The position numbers and the translations under genes are program-made. Below the pieces are notes generated by a model. The model made no database searches and had not been told where the DNA came from. It was given only the letters and a program-made list of their open reading frames with translations. From Alloascoidea africana (lineage: Eukaryota; Ascomycota; Alloascoideomycetes; Alloascoideales; Alloascoideaceae): a stretch of 64,000 nt of DNA. The DNA lies in the NCBI GenBank assembly GCA_030581615.1, contig JAKTTT010000021.1, positions 248,001 to 312,000 of the forward strand, given 5' to 3'. Position 1 is the first letter of the stretch, and every line of letters begins with the position of its first letter. Below are positions 8,726 through 19,624 of this stretch, piece after piece.

Positions 8726-11101
8726 CTACAGCAGCAAACTCAGGTCACTCACCTTGTCAGGCCGGACCGCGAGGCCGCCCAGACGGTCAAAAACAGACCG
8801 AGCGCGGATAAATGGATCGAGAGACACGTAGTTTAAGGCCAGCTCCTTGCCAATCTCCAATTTCTCACGGAGGTGTTTCCGGTTTGAAGTCTCTGTCGTG
8901 GCATTGATCCATTTCAAAGTTGCGACCTCAAATTTGGCGATAAGAAAAGCTCGTTCATCGAGCAATTCCTGTTTACGCCTCATGTTCTCAGGATCGCTCA
9001 TGTCCATCTTTGCATCGTCTTCGGGTTTTGGATTTGTGTACTTGTACTCGAAAACGTTTTGCCCGCCCACACTTTTCGGAATTGAGTCCATTTCAATATG
9101 TTTATTCAGGTCCTTTGTGCTATTTGTGAAATGGATCTTTGAGGCGACAACGGGATCGAGCCAACCTCTGATGACTTTCCAAAAGCCTTGGAAAATCATC
9201 GGTGCCCTGTGCACGAGCAGGACGCCTAGAGACTCGGGATAGTGTGCTTCAAAAGCGGCAACCATGAATTTAACAGGCGCAAAATCCAGATTCGAAAGCC
9301 CAACACCACTCATGTCAAAAAGAACCGTAGCTGAATCCACAGGCTCGAACAGGTGAAGTCTGGTAAGCTCGATAATGTAAACAATGTAGTTTTCCATGGC
9401 TTCCACAGATTGGTCTTTGGAATGGTGCATTCGAGGCCGAACAACGACAATAGATCTCCCACTTTTGTCCACGCCCGAGATATATGCCTTTCCCATTTCC
9501 ACCTGTTTTGTGAATCCCACGTTACCCTTGCGAAGAGCATCTGGCTCACCACTGTACAGCAAGTTTTCCACTTTGTAATCTTTGAGCCGCCAGAACATTG
9601 TGCCACTGATCATAACCAGCGATTTTTCAACATCCCATTTTCTCGCACGCAAAAACCGCAGAAACAGGTTATCTGGAGTGTCGTGTCTAAGCATTGTCCA
9701 GAATGCGTCTTTATACTCGGCAGGGGTCATGTTGGATACATAATCATTGAGAAAATCCTTGGCATAGCGATCACCATTCTTGGTGCCGATTTCCGGAGGA
9801 TTCGGGTCGTTTGAAGAAGGAACACGTTTTATCTTTCTTCCTGATGATTTTGAAATAGAAGGTGAAGTTGAAGTTGAAGTTGAAGTTAGAGTTGTTCCTA
9901 TTCTAGAGGCAGTTCTTGCGAATGGAGATTTTGGCGATTTGATGCCCACTGGTGATGCATCCACCGTCGGCGACTTTGGAATTGTTTCTTTTGTGGAAGC
10001 ATTATCGCTATAGTTATTATTAGCATTACTATCATTATTGCCGATGTTTCTGGTATTAATATGCTTTGGTTTTGGAGCCGGCGGCTGTATCGGTAAGACA
10101 ACCACAGGCTCTGGAGTCGAATTATCTGTTTTCGGCTCCGGTTTCGAGGATGCTTTTGAAGAAGACGATGGGGTTGCAGAGACAGCACTTGAACTTTCCA
10201 ATTTTTCTTCAGTCTCCACAATTGAATTATTCACCTCGATTGGTGTAGGTTCAGATGAGGAAGTAGGCTTGTCAACTCCATTCTCTACAGGTGAATGGAC
10301 CAAAACAGGTTCTTTGGGGAAAATAGAAGTAGTGGCCCTGTACTTGGATAACCTTTTTTCTTTTCCACTTGTTTTGGATTTTCGTTCTCGTTCCCGTTCC
10401 TTCTTTGCCCTTTCTTTCTTCTTGTAGCTTTTCCCAAGGGTCTTCGCCCTGCTCATAATCTTGTTTCGGAGGTGAGAGGCTTTTCTGTTGAGGGCCAGGC
10501 TCAGACTGGACCCGCTTGCATGTTTCCCGATACCTAGATTCAGCTCGGGCTTGGGAATGGTGGAATCAGCAGGTGTAGCACTGCCATTACTGTCACACGA
10601 GGATTTGCCAGAAACCGGCAGCGCTGGACTGGTGGTCAGAATAGGCGAGCTAGGCTGAGACGACCGAGCTCTTCTTTCCAGGCTCTTGTCGGGCTCGACG
10701 ATTGTTGGCGTAATCAGCGTACCCCTGTCTTTACTGGCATGCTTCTGATCCTCTTTCAATTTCAGCCCAGAAGCATCATTGTTATTTCCGCTTGACGGAA
10801 CGTCCAAAACAGCGCACGTTCCGTTTGCGTCCTCGTCCTCGTCCAGAAAGTCCGAGGCATCTACATATTCGTCCTCCGAACTGTCAACGTAGGAATCGTC
10901 CGCGGTTGTGGTGGAAGTCGACACTTCCTCTGACCCGGAATGGGCTTCAGACGTACCCTCCTCGTCTTCCTCTTCTGAAGAGTCAGGCACGTCCTCGACC
11001 CCCCAGTACGACAGTATCTGGGCCCACATCTCTTTCAGGCACTTTTCCTGGTCCGCGGTCAGCGTGGTAATATGGCCGGCGGCCTCTCCTGTGGTTGCCA
11101 T
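8726..11101 (-). CDS. Csr1-like CRAL-TRIO (Sec14-type) phosphatidylinositol-transfer protein
   Basis: A 791-residue protein. The N-terminal TADQEKCLKEMWAQILSYWG matches the opening helix of fungal Csr1-type Sec14 relatives. Then comes about 400 residues of Ser/Thr/Pro-rich and highly charged disordered sequence with a basic KKKERAKKERERERKSK stretch. The CRAL-TRIO-N helix bundle (FLRFLRARKWDVEKSLVM) and CRAL-TRIO lipid-binding domain follow at roughly residues 460-690, with VEAMENYIVYIIELTR, SATVLFDMSGVGLSNLDF and HYPESLGVLLVHRAP. Sec14-like proteins exchange phosphatidylinositol with another lipid and present it to kinases. The chosen ATG (11101) aligns with the family N-terminus; an in-frame ATG at 11167 would add 22 residues. 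The long disordered insert is unusual. It is divergent from the RRM gene at 11262. Confidence 0.85.
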   Translation of the reverse strand: MATTGEAAGHITTLTADQEKCLKEMWAQILSYWGVEDVPDSSEEEDEEGTSEAHSGSEEVSTSTTTADDSYVDSSEDEYVDASDFLDEDEDANGTCAVLDVPSSGNNNDASGLKLKEDQKHASKDRGTLITPTIVEPDKSLERRARSSQPSSPILTTSPALPVSGKSSCDSNGSATPADSTIPKPELNLGIGKHASGSSLSLALNRKASHLRNKIMSRAKTLGKSYKKKERAKKERERERKSKTSGKEKRLSKYRATTSIFPKEPVLVHSPVENGVDKPTSSSEPTPIEVNNSIVETEEKLESSSAVSATPSSSSKASSKPEPKTDNSTPEPVVVLPIQPPAPKPKHINTRNIGNNDSNANNNYSDNASTKETIPKSPTVDASPVGIKSPKSPFARTASRIGTTLTSTSTSTSPSISKSSGRKIKRVPSSNDPNPPEIGTKNGDRYAKDFLNDYVSNMTPAEYKDAFWTMLRHDTPDNLFLRFLRARKWDVEKSLVMISGTMFWRLKDYKVENLLYSGEPDALRKGNVGFTKQVEMGKAYISGVDKSGRSIVVVRPRMHHSKDQSVEAMENYIVYIIELTRLHLFEPVDSATVLFDMSGVGLSNLDFAPVKFMVAAFEAHYPESLGVLLVHRAPMIFQGFWKVIRGWLDPVVASKIHFTNSTKDLNKHIEMDSIPKSVGGQNVFEYKYTNPKPEDDAKMDMSDPENMRRKQELLDERAFLIAKFEVATLKWINATTETSNRKHLREKLEIGKELALNYVSLDPFIRARSVFDRLGGLAVRPDKVSDLSLLL

Positions 11102-11261
11102 CGGTGCAACAATGCTGGTATCAAAAGTATGTTGGAGAAGAAAGTTTCCAAAATTGGTTGAGCCCATTATCCCAGGCACATCCACAACACCCGTACACCC
11201 ATTCGATTCTAAAGTTTTTTTCCCCGTCTGGTGTGGTTCAAACAATCAGAGAGGACCCCAA

Positions 11262-12521
11262 ATGTTGACTGCGACCAAGACCGTGAGCGTGCTGGCGCCA
11301 TCGAAGCGTTTTATATTTACTGCTGTGACGAGGGGCATGTCCCAGACCAGGTCGTACTACGACGATGGCTTTGAGGAAGACAGGAGGGGGAGAGGCAGAT
11401 ATAACAAGGGTCGCGGAGAGTATGGTGATAGACGAGGCAGAGGAAAGCAATATGGTGGCCGTGACAGAGATGGATATCAGGAGAATTACAGGGGACAGGA
11501 TAACCACAGAGGTGGTTACAATGGCCAAAGACACAATAATCAGTTTAGAGATCGTCAGAGCCGAGATGGTGGTTATCCAAGCCAGAGAGAAGGAAGAGAT
11601 TTCAAACCGTCTTTTCCCAGAGCTGATCCAGAGACTCAATTGTTTGTGAACAATCTTCCAGAAGTTGTGCTTCAGGATACTTTTACTAAATTCGTCTCGG
11701 AGCGTACGTTTTATTGTTGAAGAAGGAGAAATGGACCGGTCCAAATTGGACTTTTTTGGCGTTTAATTTTTGTTTAACCCGAGATAAAACAGTCGTCAAA
11801 GGAGTTGCACGAGTTAGAGTTCGCGAGGGTGTAAGTGTGATTTTTATTTGTTTGTTTGGTTCTTTTATTCTGACATTTTGGGTAGGGACGAGCGTACGTG
11901 ATGGATCGATTTTGAACACACACACACACATATTGGGACAGTAAATATCTAATCCAGTTTTTGAGGACAATAGTATCATCACATTTGAGGATAAAGAGAA
12001 GGCCAGTGAAGCTGTGGCGAAACTCAATGGACAAACCTATTCAGATAAGACTCTTGAGGTGGTCAAGGTGAGAGTTGATTTATTTTCACATTTTTGGGGG
12101 GACTTTAGCACAAAGAAATACAATTTTAACAAGGCCAAATATTTTTCTTGACCCATTTTTGTAGAAGACGGATTTCCTCTCAGAACAAGAGAGCAACAAA
12201 ACGATTTTGATCTCTAATTTGCCATCTTTTACAAGGTTTCCAGATGTGAAGCAATTACTTTCTGAATACGAAGATGTCAAGTATTTGCAACTTGTACCTA
12301 TAAATCCAACCTACAAGGTTGTTTTTAATAGCGAATCTACAGTTTCAAAGGCAATAGCAGCATTGAACGGGAAAGATTTGAATGGTTCCACTTTGAAAGT
12401 TCAAGCCACCAATATCATTCCTACTGAAACCAAGACTAAGACCAAGGTAGAACCAGCAAAATCGGAATCGTCAACTACTACTGGTACTACTACTCCTCCA
12501 GCAAGTTCTACTAAAGTCTAG
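11262..12521 (+). CDS. RGG-rich RNA-binding protein with two RRMs, four exons
   Basis: Spliced exons 11262-11703, 11793-11828, 11958-12067 and 12165-12521 give 314 residues. After an N-terminal segment comes an Arg/Gly/Tyr/Asp-rich region (RGRGRYNKGRGEYGDRRGRG and similar), typical of RNA-binding and arginine-methylated tails. RRM1 is split over three exons: TQLFVNNLPEVVLQDTFTKF, then the 36-nt exon supplying strand GVARVRV, then NSIITFEDKEKASEAVAKLNG. RRM2 is KTILISNLPSFTRFPDVKQL through KVVFNSESTVSKAIAALNG. Without the 36-nt exon RRM1 lacks its second strand. The first 25 residues (MLTATKTVSVLAPSKRF...) are basic and presequence-like; an ATG at 11337 (MSQTRSYYDDG) would omit them. The donor of the second intron (GTGTAAG) is non-consensus. 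RNA target unknown. Confidence 0.8.
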
Positions 12522-13024
12522 TGTGATTGATTCAATCCATGTCTTTCCTTTTGTTGTTGTTTTCCCTTTAGTATATACTTTTTGCAAGATTATCATTGTT
12601 CTGCTTCTTGCGAAAAAAAAAGCGTGAATCTCAAAACAGACACAAGCTTGGCTGTGATTGTTTGAAAATGATACATCAAAACTCAAATGTTGTAAATAGT
12701 TAAAATCTGTTCTATTTTCCATGACGTTCTCTTTCTGTAGAAATTCAAATGTGTAAAACGAAGTGAAAAATTATTCGTATTTCAGAACATAAATTAAACT
12801 AAGTAAGAAAAAAAAAAGGATTCATTTGGTAAAAAGAATAGGAGGTATTTATGAAAGAAAAGAAAAAAAAGCATTGAGACTAAAGCGTGGTAAAAGAGCA
12901 AAATAACAAAACAAAACAAGTAATTGAGATGGATCCAAAAACAGCTGTGTGTTAAAAAAACGTTCGCAACGTAATGAAACTATGTCAATAACCATTTTTC
13001 TTTTTCTCTATGTGCATCATTCAT
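12522..13024. other. Convergent intergenic region between the RRM gene and alpha-tubulin
   Basis: A 0.5-kb AT-rich 3' flank of two converging genes with several A-runs (for example 12803-12820). No gene seen. Confidence 0.5.
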
Positions 13025-15118
13025 TTAGTATTCATCGTCATAAACGGTCTCCTCAGCGGCCTCTTCGTAATCTTTTTCCAGTGCAGCCAGATCTTCTCTT
13101 GCTTCGCTAAATTCTCCTTCCTCCATACCTTCACCAACGTACCAATGTACGAAAGCCCTTTTCGCGTACATGAGATCGAACTTTTGATCCAGTCTGGTCC
13201 AGGCATCCGCAATAGCGGTTGTGTTGGATAAAACACAAACAGCACGATTGACCTTGGCAAGATCACCACCGGGGACAAACTGTGGGGGTTGGTAACAAAT
13301 ACCAATTTTGAAACCGGTAGGACACCAACTAACCATCTGAACAGTTTTCCTGGATTTGACCTGTGCCACTGCAGATTGCACTTCACGGTTCACAACGTCA
13401 CCACGGTACAAAAGACAGGAGGCCATGTATTTACCTCTACGAGGTTCACAGTTGACCATTTGGTTGGTAGGTTCAAAGCATGCATTTGTAATTTCCTGAA
13501 TTGTGTTTGTTTCATGATGGGCTTTTGAAGCGGAAATAACTGGGGCGTAAGAAACCAGAGGGAAATGGATTCTGGGGTAAGGAACCAGGTTTGTTTGGAA
13601 TTCATTAAGATCCACGTTCAAAGAACCTGGGAATCTCAAAGAGGCCGTGACTGAGGAAACAACCTGGGAAATGATTCTATTGAGGTTTGCATGGGAAGGT
13701 CGAGCAATGTCCAAATTGCGGCGGCACATGTTGTAAATGGCCTCGTTATCGACCATAAAAGTACAATCCGAATGTTCCAAAGTTGTATGGGTCGTTAGCA
13801 CAGAGTTGTAAGGCTCCACAACGGAGGTGGAAACCTGGGGAGCAGGATAAACTGCAAATTCGAGTTTTGATTTTTTACCATAGTCGATGGAAAGCTGCTC
13901 CAACAGAAGTGCTCCAAAACCAGATCCAGTACCACCACCAAAGGAATGGGTGAAGAGAAAGCCCTGTAGACCGCCACAGTTGTCTGCAATTTTTCTCACA
14001 CGGTCCATAACAGGCTCGATCAGCTCTTTGCCCACGGTATAGTGACCACGGGCATAGTTATTAGCAGCGTCTTCTTTCCCCGTGATGAGTTGTTCAGGAT
14101 GGAACAGATCTTTATAAGTTCCATTTCTAACCTCGTCCACGACATTTGGTTCCAAATCGACATAAATTGTTCTTGGAACATATTTCCCAGAGCCTAAATT
14201 TTGGGTTAGTAATTTTTGAATTCAGATCTTCTAAAATGCGAGAACGATAGACTTGCCTGTTTCCGAAAAGAAGGTGCTAAAACCGACTTCGCCCTTAGGG
14301 CGTGTCAATCCTTCTTGTAGGTAACCATCGGGCTAGCAGTAGGATGCAAGTTAGCAAACACGGACAAGCAAGGAAGGAAGGAAGGGGTGTAAATCAACAA
14401 GAGGCATTGAATTGAAATGAATTGAATGGACATACTTGAATACCGTGTTCAAGACAATATAGCTAAACAAGTTCATAGTTAGAATCAGAGTCAGAGATTG
14501 AAAAAATACATTAATAGTTGCTCGAAAAATTCAGGGTGAAAAAAAAAAAGTGATCAATGAAATTAATCAGGAAAATCAGAAGCAACAACTTTTTCTGTTC
14601 AATACATACCTCCCAACAGGAATTACCAATTTGACAGCCGGCTGTTTAATGGAATGAATCGAAAGAGTTAGATAACCATCAGCTTGTAAAAGGAAAAAAA
14701 AAAAACATGTAATATTCTCCATCTCTCCCTCCATGATCTGATTAATCATCCAGGGGGTATTGAGGACAAGACATACCCTGGCCAACTACAAATACAAGCA
14801 GATTGTTAGTTAATCATCATCATCATTTGGTAGAAGCGGGATCGTAGGGGGACAAGGGGAAAGCAAGCAAGCACTCGTTACAATCAGATCGGGGGTTGGC
14901 TATTTTGCAAGTTGATCCTTCTCCTTGAACATGCTTCAAGACCAGTCAAGGCAAGACAGAGCAAGACACTGGAGATGTGAAATCGTGTCTTACCCTTCTC
15001 CCTAGCTCTTCCACGACACGATGGTCACTTTTGTTGAGATGCCAAAGATCCAAAGACCCTCTGGGATCCCGCATTTTTTGAATAAAAACATACCGTTAAT
15101 GCTGATTACTTCTCTCAT
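13025..15118 (-). CDS. TUB1: Alpha-tubulin, six exons including a 9-nt microexon
   Basis: Exons 15118-15094, 14785-14777, 14641-14610, 14462-14436, 14332-14257 and 14193-13025 join into 445 residues beginning [20 protein letters not shown] and ending EETVYDDEY. The GTP-binding loop GGGTGSGFG ([20 protein letters not shown]) and the penultimate-tyrosine-type C-terminus are intact, so the gene looks functional. The second exon is only 9 nt (TTGGCCAGG) and completes the VGQAGCQ motif. Intron 5 (14256-14194) has a GC donor (G|GCAAGT) with a normal AG acceptor; no GT donor nearby keeps the frame. The other introns have GTATGT donors. A conserved leucine (GALLLEQ) is encoded by CTG, supporting the standard code. 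Alpha-tubulin pairs with beta-tubulin in microtubules. Confidence 0.96.
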
Positions 15119-15481
15119 TGCTGAAGATTTCGGAGTGCTTGGAGACTGAAGACTGAGAGGTGAGTGAGAATGCAAAAAATGGCCAACAAAAACACGGCCT
15201 GTGGGGGTTGCTGGGGCAACGCCCAAAAGGAGTTACCCGGAGTCTGCAACGATGGGTTGAGTTTTTTGTGTGACATTTATATATGAGCAGCACACAAAAT
15301 CACAAAATTATAAAACGTTCAATTTTTTTGGAAGCCCACGTCACAAAGTAAAAGACAAAAAATAATAAGAAAACTAGAAGGAAAGTACAGTACACACTTA
15401 CAAAAAATAAAAGCAAGACTAGGAGGGTTTCTAAAGACATGAGAGGTAGAGAGAAAGAGAGATTTAGAGGAAGTGGGATTT
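15119..15481. other. Alpha-tubulin promoter region and 3' side of the GATA factor gene
   Basis: A 363-bp gap between two minus-strand genes. A TATA-like tract (tttatatatg, about 15278-15287) lies roughly 160-170 nt upstream of the tubulin start. Nothing else recognised. Confidence 0.4.
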
Positions 15482-18088
15482 TTACAGTGTAAGTTTAAGC
15501 CAGTCCCATTCTTTTTTCTCAACATCGCCACTGGCGACGCCGTTGGCGATACCGCTGGCGGTATCTTCATTATCGGTCTTCCCGTCTGAAGATTCCATTT
15601 CCACGTCTGAATCCGAGGTCTCATCTGATTTCACAGCGAATGAGTTTTTCGTTGTGATTGTTCTACTGGCCAGTTTTGCAAATTTGTTTAGAGACATTGC
15701 AGTTGTTGTTGATGACGATGAAGTCGTAGTGGAATCTTTTAAACTTCTTTTCGCTCTGTTCATTTCACGTAGATTGCGTAAGTCTGAATTTGAATTTGAA
15801 GAAGAGGTTGTATTCATACTTGATCGTCTACTTGATGGTTTCCTCCTACTCCCAGCGGATCCATTGGTGTAGGCCAATTGGGAAGATGTTTTAGGACTGG
15901 CTCCTGAATTTGAACTATTGTTGTTACTGTTGTTGTTACCGTTGTTATTATTATTATTATTGTTGTTATTGTTTCGATTCCGCCGTTTCACAACGTCCGT
16001 CTTCAAAGATAACGGCCGTACCACACCATGCAGTTTTAAAAAAAGTCCACAGGCATTACAAAGGGGTTGACCTTCGGGATCTCTTCTCCACAGTGGGGTT
16101 GTCGTTGTATGACAATTATTGCATTCTATAGGAGGAGATGAAGGATTGTTGTTATTCGGATTTCCTGAATTCGAAGGAGATGATACGGATTTTCGAGGTC
16201 TATCCTTAGGCATGGATTTTGAAATGTTGAGTTTTTGAACAGAGGAACCTTTCCTTACTTTATTCAAATTTCGTGTACTGTTTGATGTAGATATCGGTAT
16301 ACTTGCAGCACCGCCATGAGAATGGGCCAGTTGAGTTTGTGATTGGGATCTCGAGTGTAACCTTGATGAATTCAAACCAGACATTGTCGAAGATATATCG
16401 GATTGCTGCTGCTGTTGCGGCTGTTGTTGAAGATTCAAATCCCCGTTGAATATACTTTCATCCAGATCCAGTTCCAGATCCATCCCATTAAACCCAGGAT
16501 CATTTCCGTTCCCATTCAAGTTCAAACTGAGATCGTTTAATGTATTCACATCTTTAAACAAACTGCTAAGCAAGCTTTGTCCTTTCGCTGTGGACGACTC
16601 AACTGGAGATTGGGAATTGTTAAGCACAAAGTTCGGATCAATATGTTCAACGTTAAACTCGTTTCCTGTGCTTGACAACCCCGTTGCTCCTGCTCCTGAA
16701 TTGTTATTGGTCCAATCGACAGAAGTCAGACTTGAAAACGTGGAGCCGATCGGGACGGAAAACGGATAGGACTGGAGAGAGTTGCTGAGCACCGAGTCCG
16801 AAGTGGGAGGATACGCTGCAAAAGAGCCATGTCTGATTCTCGCGCTGCCATTGCGGTTGATGGACTTGGACTGGTGGATTCCTCCCCCTCCTCCCAGGTT
16901 TGCATTTCCGTTAGGCGCGGAAGGGGTAAAATCGAAGGACAGCGGAGTGTCGCATCTGGGAGTTTGCACTGCAGAGGTCGAAACCGAGTCTGCGCGGAAA
17001 ACCACACCTCCTCCCCCAGTTCCCGTGGTGCCAGAGGTGCCATTTATGTCTATTGGTGAGGCCGTCATGTGTCCGAAGCCAACTTCGGGATTCGAAGGGG
17101 ACGAATGATCGCCAAATATGGTTGAGGAGGTTGGGGCTGCGGTGGAAGCAATTGTCGATCGCGTAGATGGCGATTCCAGATTGTATGGGTCCAGGGAAAA
17201 TTGAAAGGCATTAGAGGAAAAATGGTGTTGGGATCGGGATGGACTGGTGGTGGACGCAAACATTTGCGAGAGGGATTCCGGAGGTTGATGTTGGTCATAA
17301 TTCATAAACTCTGCAGACGACGAGATTGTGGAAAAGCTCTTATTGTGGACTGTTGGTTTCGAGTTTGATGGTAATGCTGACGAGGGAACAGAAGAAGAAA
17401 AAATCGAGGCCAGTTTCCCATTGATATCCACCGGTTCTGTGTATTTTACAGGGTGCACTCGAGATGGGCTGGAGGTTGTTGAGCCTGACTTATTGTGGTT
17501 GGAGAAGGAAGGGAAAGGGGCTCTTCTCGAGCCATTTGATGGCAAAGAGTACTCTTCCTGGCCAATTCGCTTGATATGGGCAACGTAGTCAAACTCCTCC
17601 TGGGTAGGGTCCGTGTTCGGAGCAGGAGGAGGCTTGGGAGAGGTTATTAGTCCCTTGGGCCTGGATGGTGATGTTGATGATCCATTAGTCGATATGTGAT
17701 CTTGAGCTGGGCCGCGAGATATATACTGTCTTGACATTTGCAGAGCCGGTCTGGGACTTGTGTTGAAGGATGACGGGGTCTTTTTGTGTGAGGACGATCT
17801 GTTCCCGTTGATAATAGAATTCGTACTGGTGCTCCTGTTTAGAAATGAACTTGTGCTGGTGGTACTATTGTAGCCAGAGACGCTTTTCTTCCTCTGGGAC
17901 TTGCCCGTGTTCATGGCCATCATCCGCCATGTCAGGTTTTCGATTCGCTCGCGGTATGGCAGGCTCATCTTGGCCCGGGAGTACATCTGCCAGAGCTGGG
18001 TTGCATAGGGGTCATGGGGATCAAACCTCTGGGCCGGTTTGGCGCCGGCAGAGAGGAAGGACGGCTCGAAGGCCGAGCTGGAGTGCAT
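15482..18088 (-). CDS. AreA/Nit2/Gat1-type GATA transcription activator
   Basis: An 868-residue nitrogen-regulation-type GATA factor. Residues about 30-58 hold the AreA N-terminal signature ([29 protein letters not shown]). The zinc finger is a fungal type IVa Cys-X2-Cys-X17-Cys-X2-Cys (CNNC...CNAC, near residues 655-680) followed by the basic [23 protein letters not shown] tail. The last nine residues, EWDWLKLTL, match the conserved AreA C-terminus (EWEWLTMSL), which in Aspergillus contacts co-regulators. Between them lie Ser-, Gln- and Asn-rich low-complexity stretches, including a long polyasparagine run after the finger. The final leucine is a CTG codon. The first ATG is 18088; the frame stays open upstream without an ATG. 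It likely activates genes for poor nitrogen sources. Confidence 0.93.
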   Translation of the reverse strand: MHSSSAFEPSFLSAGAKPAQRFDPHDPYATQLWQMYSRAKMSLPYRERIENLTWRMMAMNTGKSQRKKSVSGYNSTTSTSSFLNRSTSTNSIINGNRSSSHKKTPSSFNTSPRPALQMSRQYISRGPAQDHISTNGSSTSPSRPKGLITSPKPPPAPNTDPTQEEFDYVAHIKRIGQEEYSLPSNGSRRAPFPSFSNHNKSGSTTSSPSRVHPVKYTEPVDINGKLASIFSSSVPSSALPSNSKPTVHNKSFSTISSSAEFMNYDQHQPPESLSQMFASTTSPSRSQHHFSSNAFQFSLDPYNLESPSTRSTIASTAAPTSSTIFGDHSSPSNPEVGFGHMTASPIDINGTSGTTGTGGGGVVFRADSVSTSAVQTPRCDTPLSFDFTPSAPNGNANLGGGGGIHQSKSINRNGSARIRHGSFAAYPPTSDSVLSNSLQSYPFSVPIGSTFSSLTSVDWTNNNSGAGATGLSSTGNEFNVEHIDPNFVLNNSQSPVESSTAKGQSLLSSLFKDVNTLNDLSLNLNGNGNDPGFNGMDLELDLDESIFNGDLNLQQQPQQQQQSDISSTMSGLNSSRLHSRSQSQTQLAHSHGGAASIPISTSNSTRNLNKVRKGSSVQKLNISKSMPKDRPRKSVSSPSNSGNPNNNNPSSPPIECNNCHTTTTPLWRRDPEGQPLCNACGLFLKLHGVVRPLSLKTDVVKRRNRNNNNNNNNNNNGNNNSNNNSSNSGASPKTSSQLAYTNGSAGSRRKPSSRRSSMNTTSSSNSNSDLRNLREMNRAKRSLKDSTTTSSSSTTTAMSLNKFAKLASRTITTKNSFAVKSDETSDSDVEMESSDGKTDNEDTASGIANGVASGDVEKKEWDWLKLTL

Positions 18089-18322
18089 CGCAGGGGGGGT
18101 TTTACGGGGCAAAAGCAGAGCTGTTGGGGGTCGAGCAGAGCTGCTGGAGGTCGAGCTGAAGGTCTTTCTGGAGGTCGTGCTGGTGCCAGAGGAAGCCAGT
18201 CTCGATGTTTTCAAGGTGGAAGAGAAAGGAGCTGGACGACAAGAGAAGGATCCAAGCAGCAACGCACCTGTGTCCCGATCGGGCGCCCTGCAGACGCACG
18301 GCCGACGCCCCGGGCTGCGTGC

Positions 18323-18355
18323 GATAATCCTCGCGTCCGTGATTGGCCCGATAAG
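18323..18355. promoter_or_regulatory. Paired GATA sites upstream of the GATA factor gene
   Basis: GATAA at 18323-18327 and GATAAG at 18350-18355 lie 27 nt apart, about 235-270 nt upstream of the GATA factor start, in the GC-rich region shared with the divergent xylose reductase gene. Close pairs of GATA sites are the usual binding arrangement for AreA/Gln3/Gat1 proteins, so autoregulation is a reasonable inference. A CACGTGAC motif at 18493-18500 is a possible Cbf1-type site. Confidence 0.45.
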
Positions 18356-18655
18356 CCCCGTCGCGCGCCCGATTCGGCAAGCTCCGGGTCCTGGGGCCGA
18401 GCCGAGCGTCTAGCCGCATCCGGTACTACACCCACACACCCTGCAGCTAATGCGCTGCAGAAGCGGGCGGGCCGAGACCGGGTATCCGACACCACGTGAC
18501 ATAGTCTATGGGTGTAATTTGTGGTCCATGCGTGCGTAACTTTGGGCCCGGATTGCGAATCTAGACCGGATCTGATCTAACCAACTCTCTCGAGATTACA
18601 AAGGATTCTTGGTTCCCTTTACCATTGACTGATCAAGAAAAGAAACAAAACAAAA

Positions 18656-19624
18656 ATGTCCAAGGAAACACCATACGTGACGCTCAACAATGGGCACAAA
18701 ATGCCGTTGATCGGCTTTGGCGCTTGGAAAGTGCCCCAAGACTCGGCTGCAGAAACCATTTACAACGCAATTAAGGAAGGTTACAGACTAATCGATGGAG
18801 CGCAGGACTACGCAAATGAAAAGCAAGTTGGAGAAGGAGTTCGCAAGGCAATTGCAGATGGAATCGTCACCAGAGAAGAAATCTTCATCACCACCAAGAT
18901 CTGGAACAGTTTCCATGAGCCTGAGCGTGCTATTGAGTCTGCGAAAAGATCGCTTGCGGATTGGGGGCTCGATTATTTCGATCTTGTTCTGATCCACTTC
19001 CCTGTTGCCCAAAAATACGTGGATCCCTCGGTTAGATACCCCCCTGGAGTCTTCACCGAAAAGGAAGGAGAGATCGAAATAGCACCCGTCCCCTTGTACA
19101 AGACTTGGGAAGCCCTCGAATCATTGGTCGAGTCCGGTCTCACCCGTAGCATTGGTGTCTCCAATTACAACCTGGTGCTTGTTAACGACCTTTGGGGTTA
19201 CTCCAAAATCAAACCTGCAGTGTTGCAAATCGAACACCACCCTTATCTGACCCAGCAAAGACTCGTTGACTTTGTCCAGAAAAAGGGAATCGCAATCACC
19301 GCTTATTCCAGCTTTGGCCCCCAATCCTTTATCGAACTAGGGGTTGAAATTGCGAAAACCACCCCTAGATTGTTTGAACACAAGACAATCACCACAATTG
19401 CAGAAAAACATGGTAAAACCCCAGCACAGGTGATTCTTCGATGGGCTACTCAAAGAAACATTGCAGTGATTCCAAAATCAAACCATTTGGAAAGACTAAA
19501 GGCAAACCTCAATTCGTACGATTTCAATCTCTCCAAACAAGAATTGGAAGAGATTAGCGGATTGGACCAGAACCTCAGATTTAACGACCCGTTCTTTTGG
19601 CTTGGATTGGCCATTTTCGACTAG
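18656..19624 (+). CDS. XYL1: D-xylose reductase (aldo-keto reductase, AKR2B type)
   Basis: A 322-residue cytosolic aldo-keto reductase that reduces D-xylose to xylitol with NAD(P)H, the first step of yeast xylose assimilation; it also reduces other aldoses. The catalytic tetrad is visible at the family positions Asp47, Tyr52, Lys81 and His114 (LIDGAQDYANEK, FITTKIWN, LIHFP). The cofactor loop VIPKSNHLER carries Lys274, Ser275, Asn276 and Arg280, the same set and numbering as the dual-cofactor Candida tenuis enzyme. VLQIEHHPYL, GIAITAYSSFGPQSF and NLRFNDP are all xylose-reductase signatures. The ATG context is AACAAAAATG. The C-terminus (FWLGLAIFD) differs from the usual WDWDKIPIFV ending. Promoter shared with the GATA factor. 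Confidence 0.95.
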   Translation: MSKETPYVTLNNGHKMPLIGFGAWKVPQDSAAETIYNAIKEGYRLIDGAQDYANEKQVGEGVRKAIADGIVTREEIFITTKIWNSFHEPERAIESAKRSLADWGLDYFDLVLIHFPVAQKYVDPSVRYPPGVFTEKEGEIEIAPVPLYKTWEALESLVESGLTRSIGVSNYNLVLVNDLWGYSKIKPAVLQIEHHPYLTQQRLVDFVQKKGIAITAYSSFGPQSFIELGVEIAKTTPRLFEHKTITTIAEKHGKTPAQVILRWATQRNIAVIPKSNHLERLKANLNSYDFNLSKQELEEISGLDQNLRFNDPFFWLGLAIFD

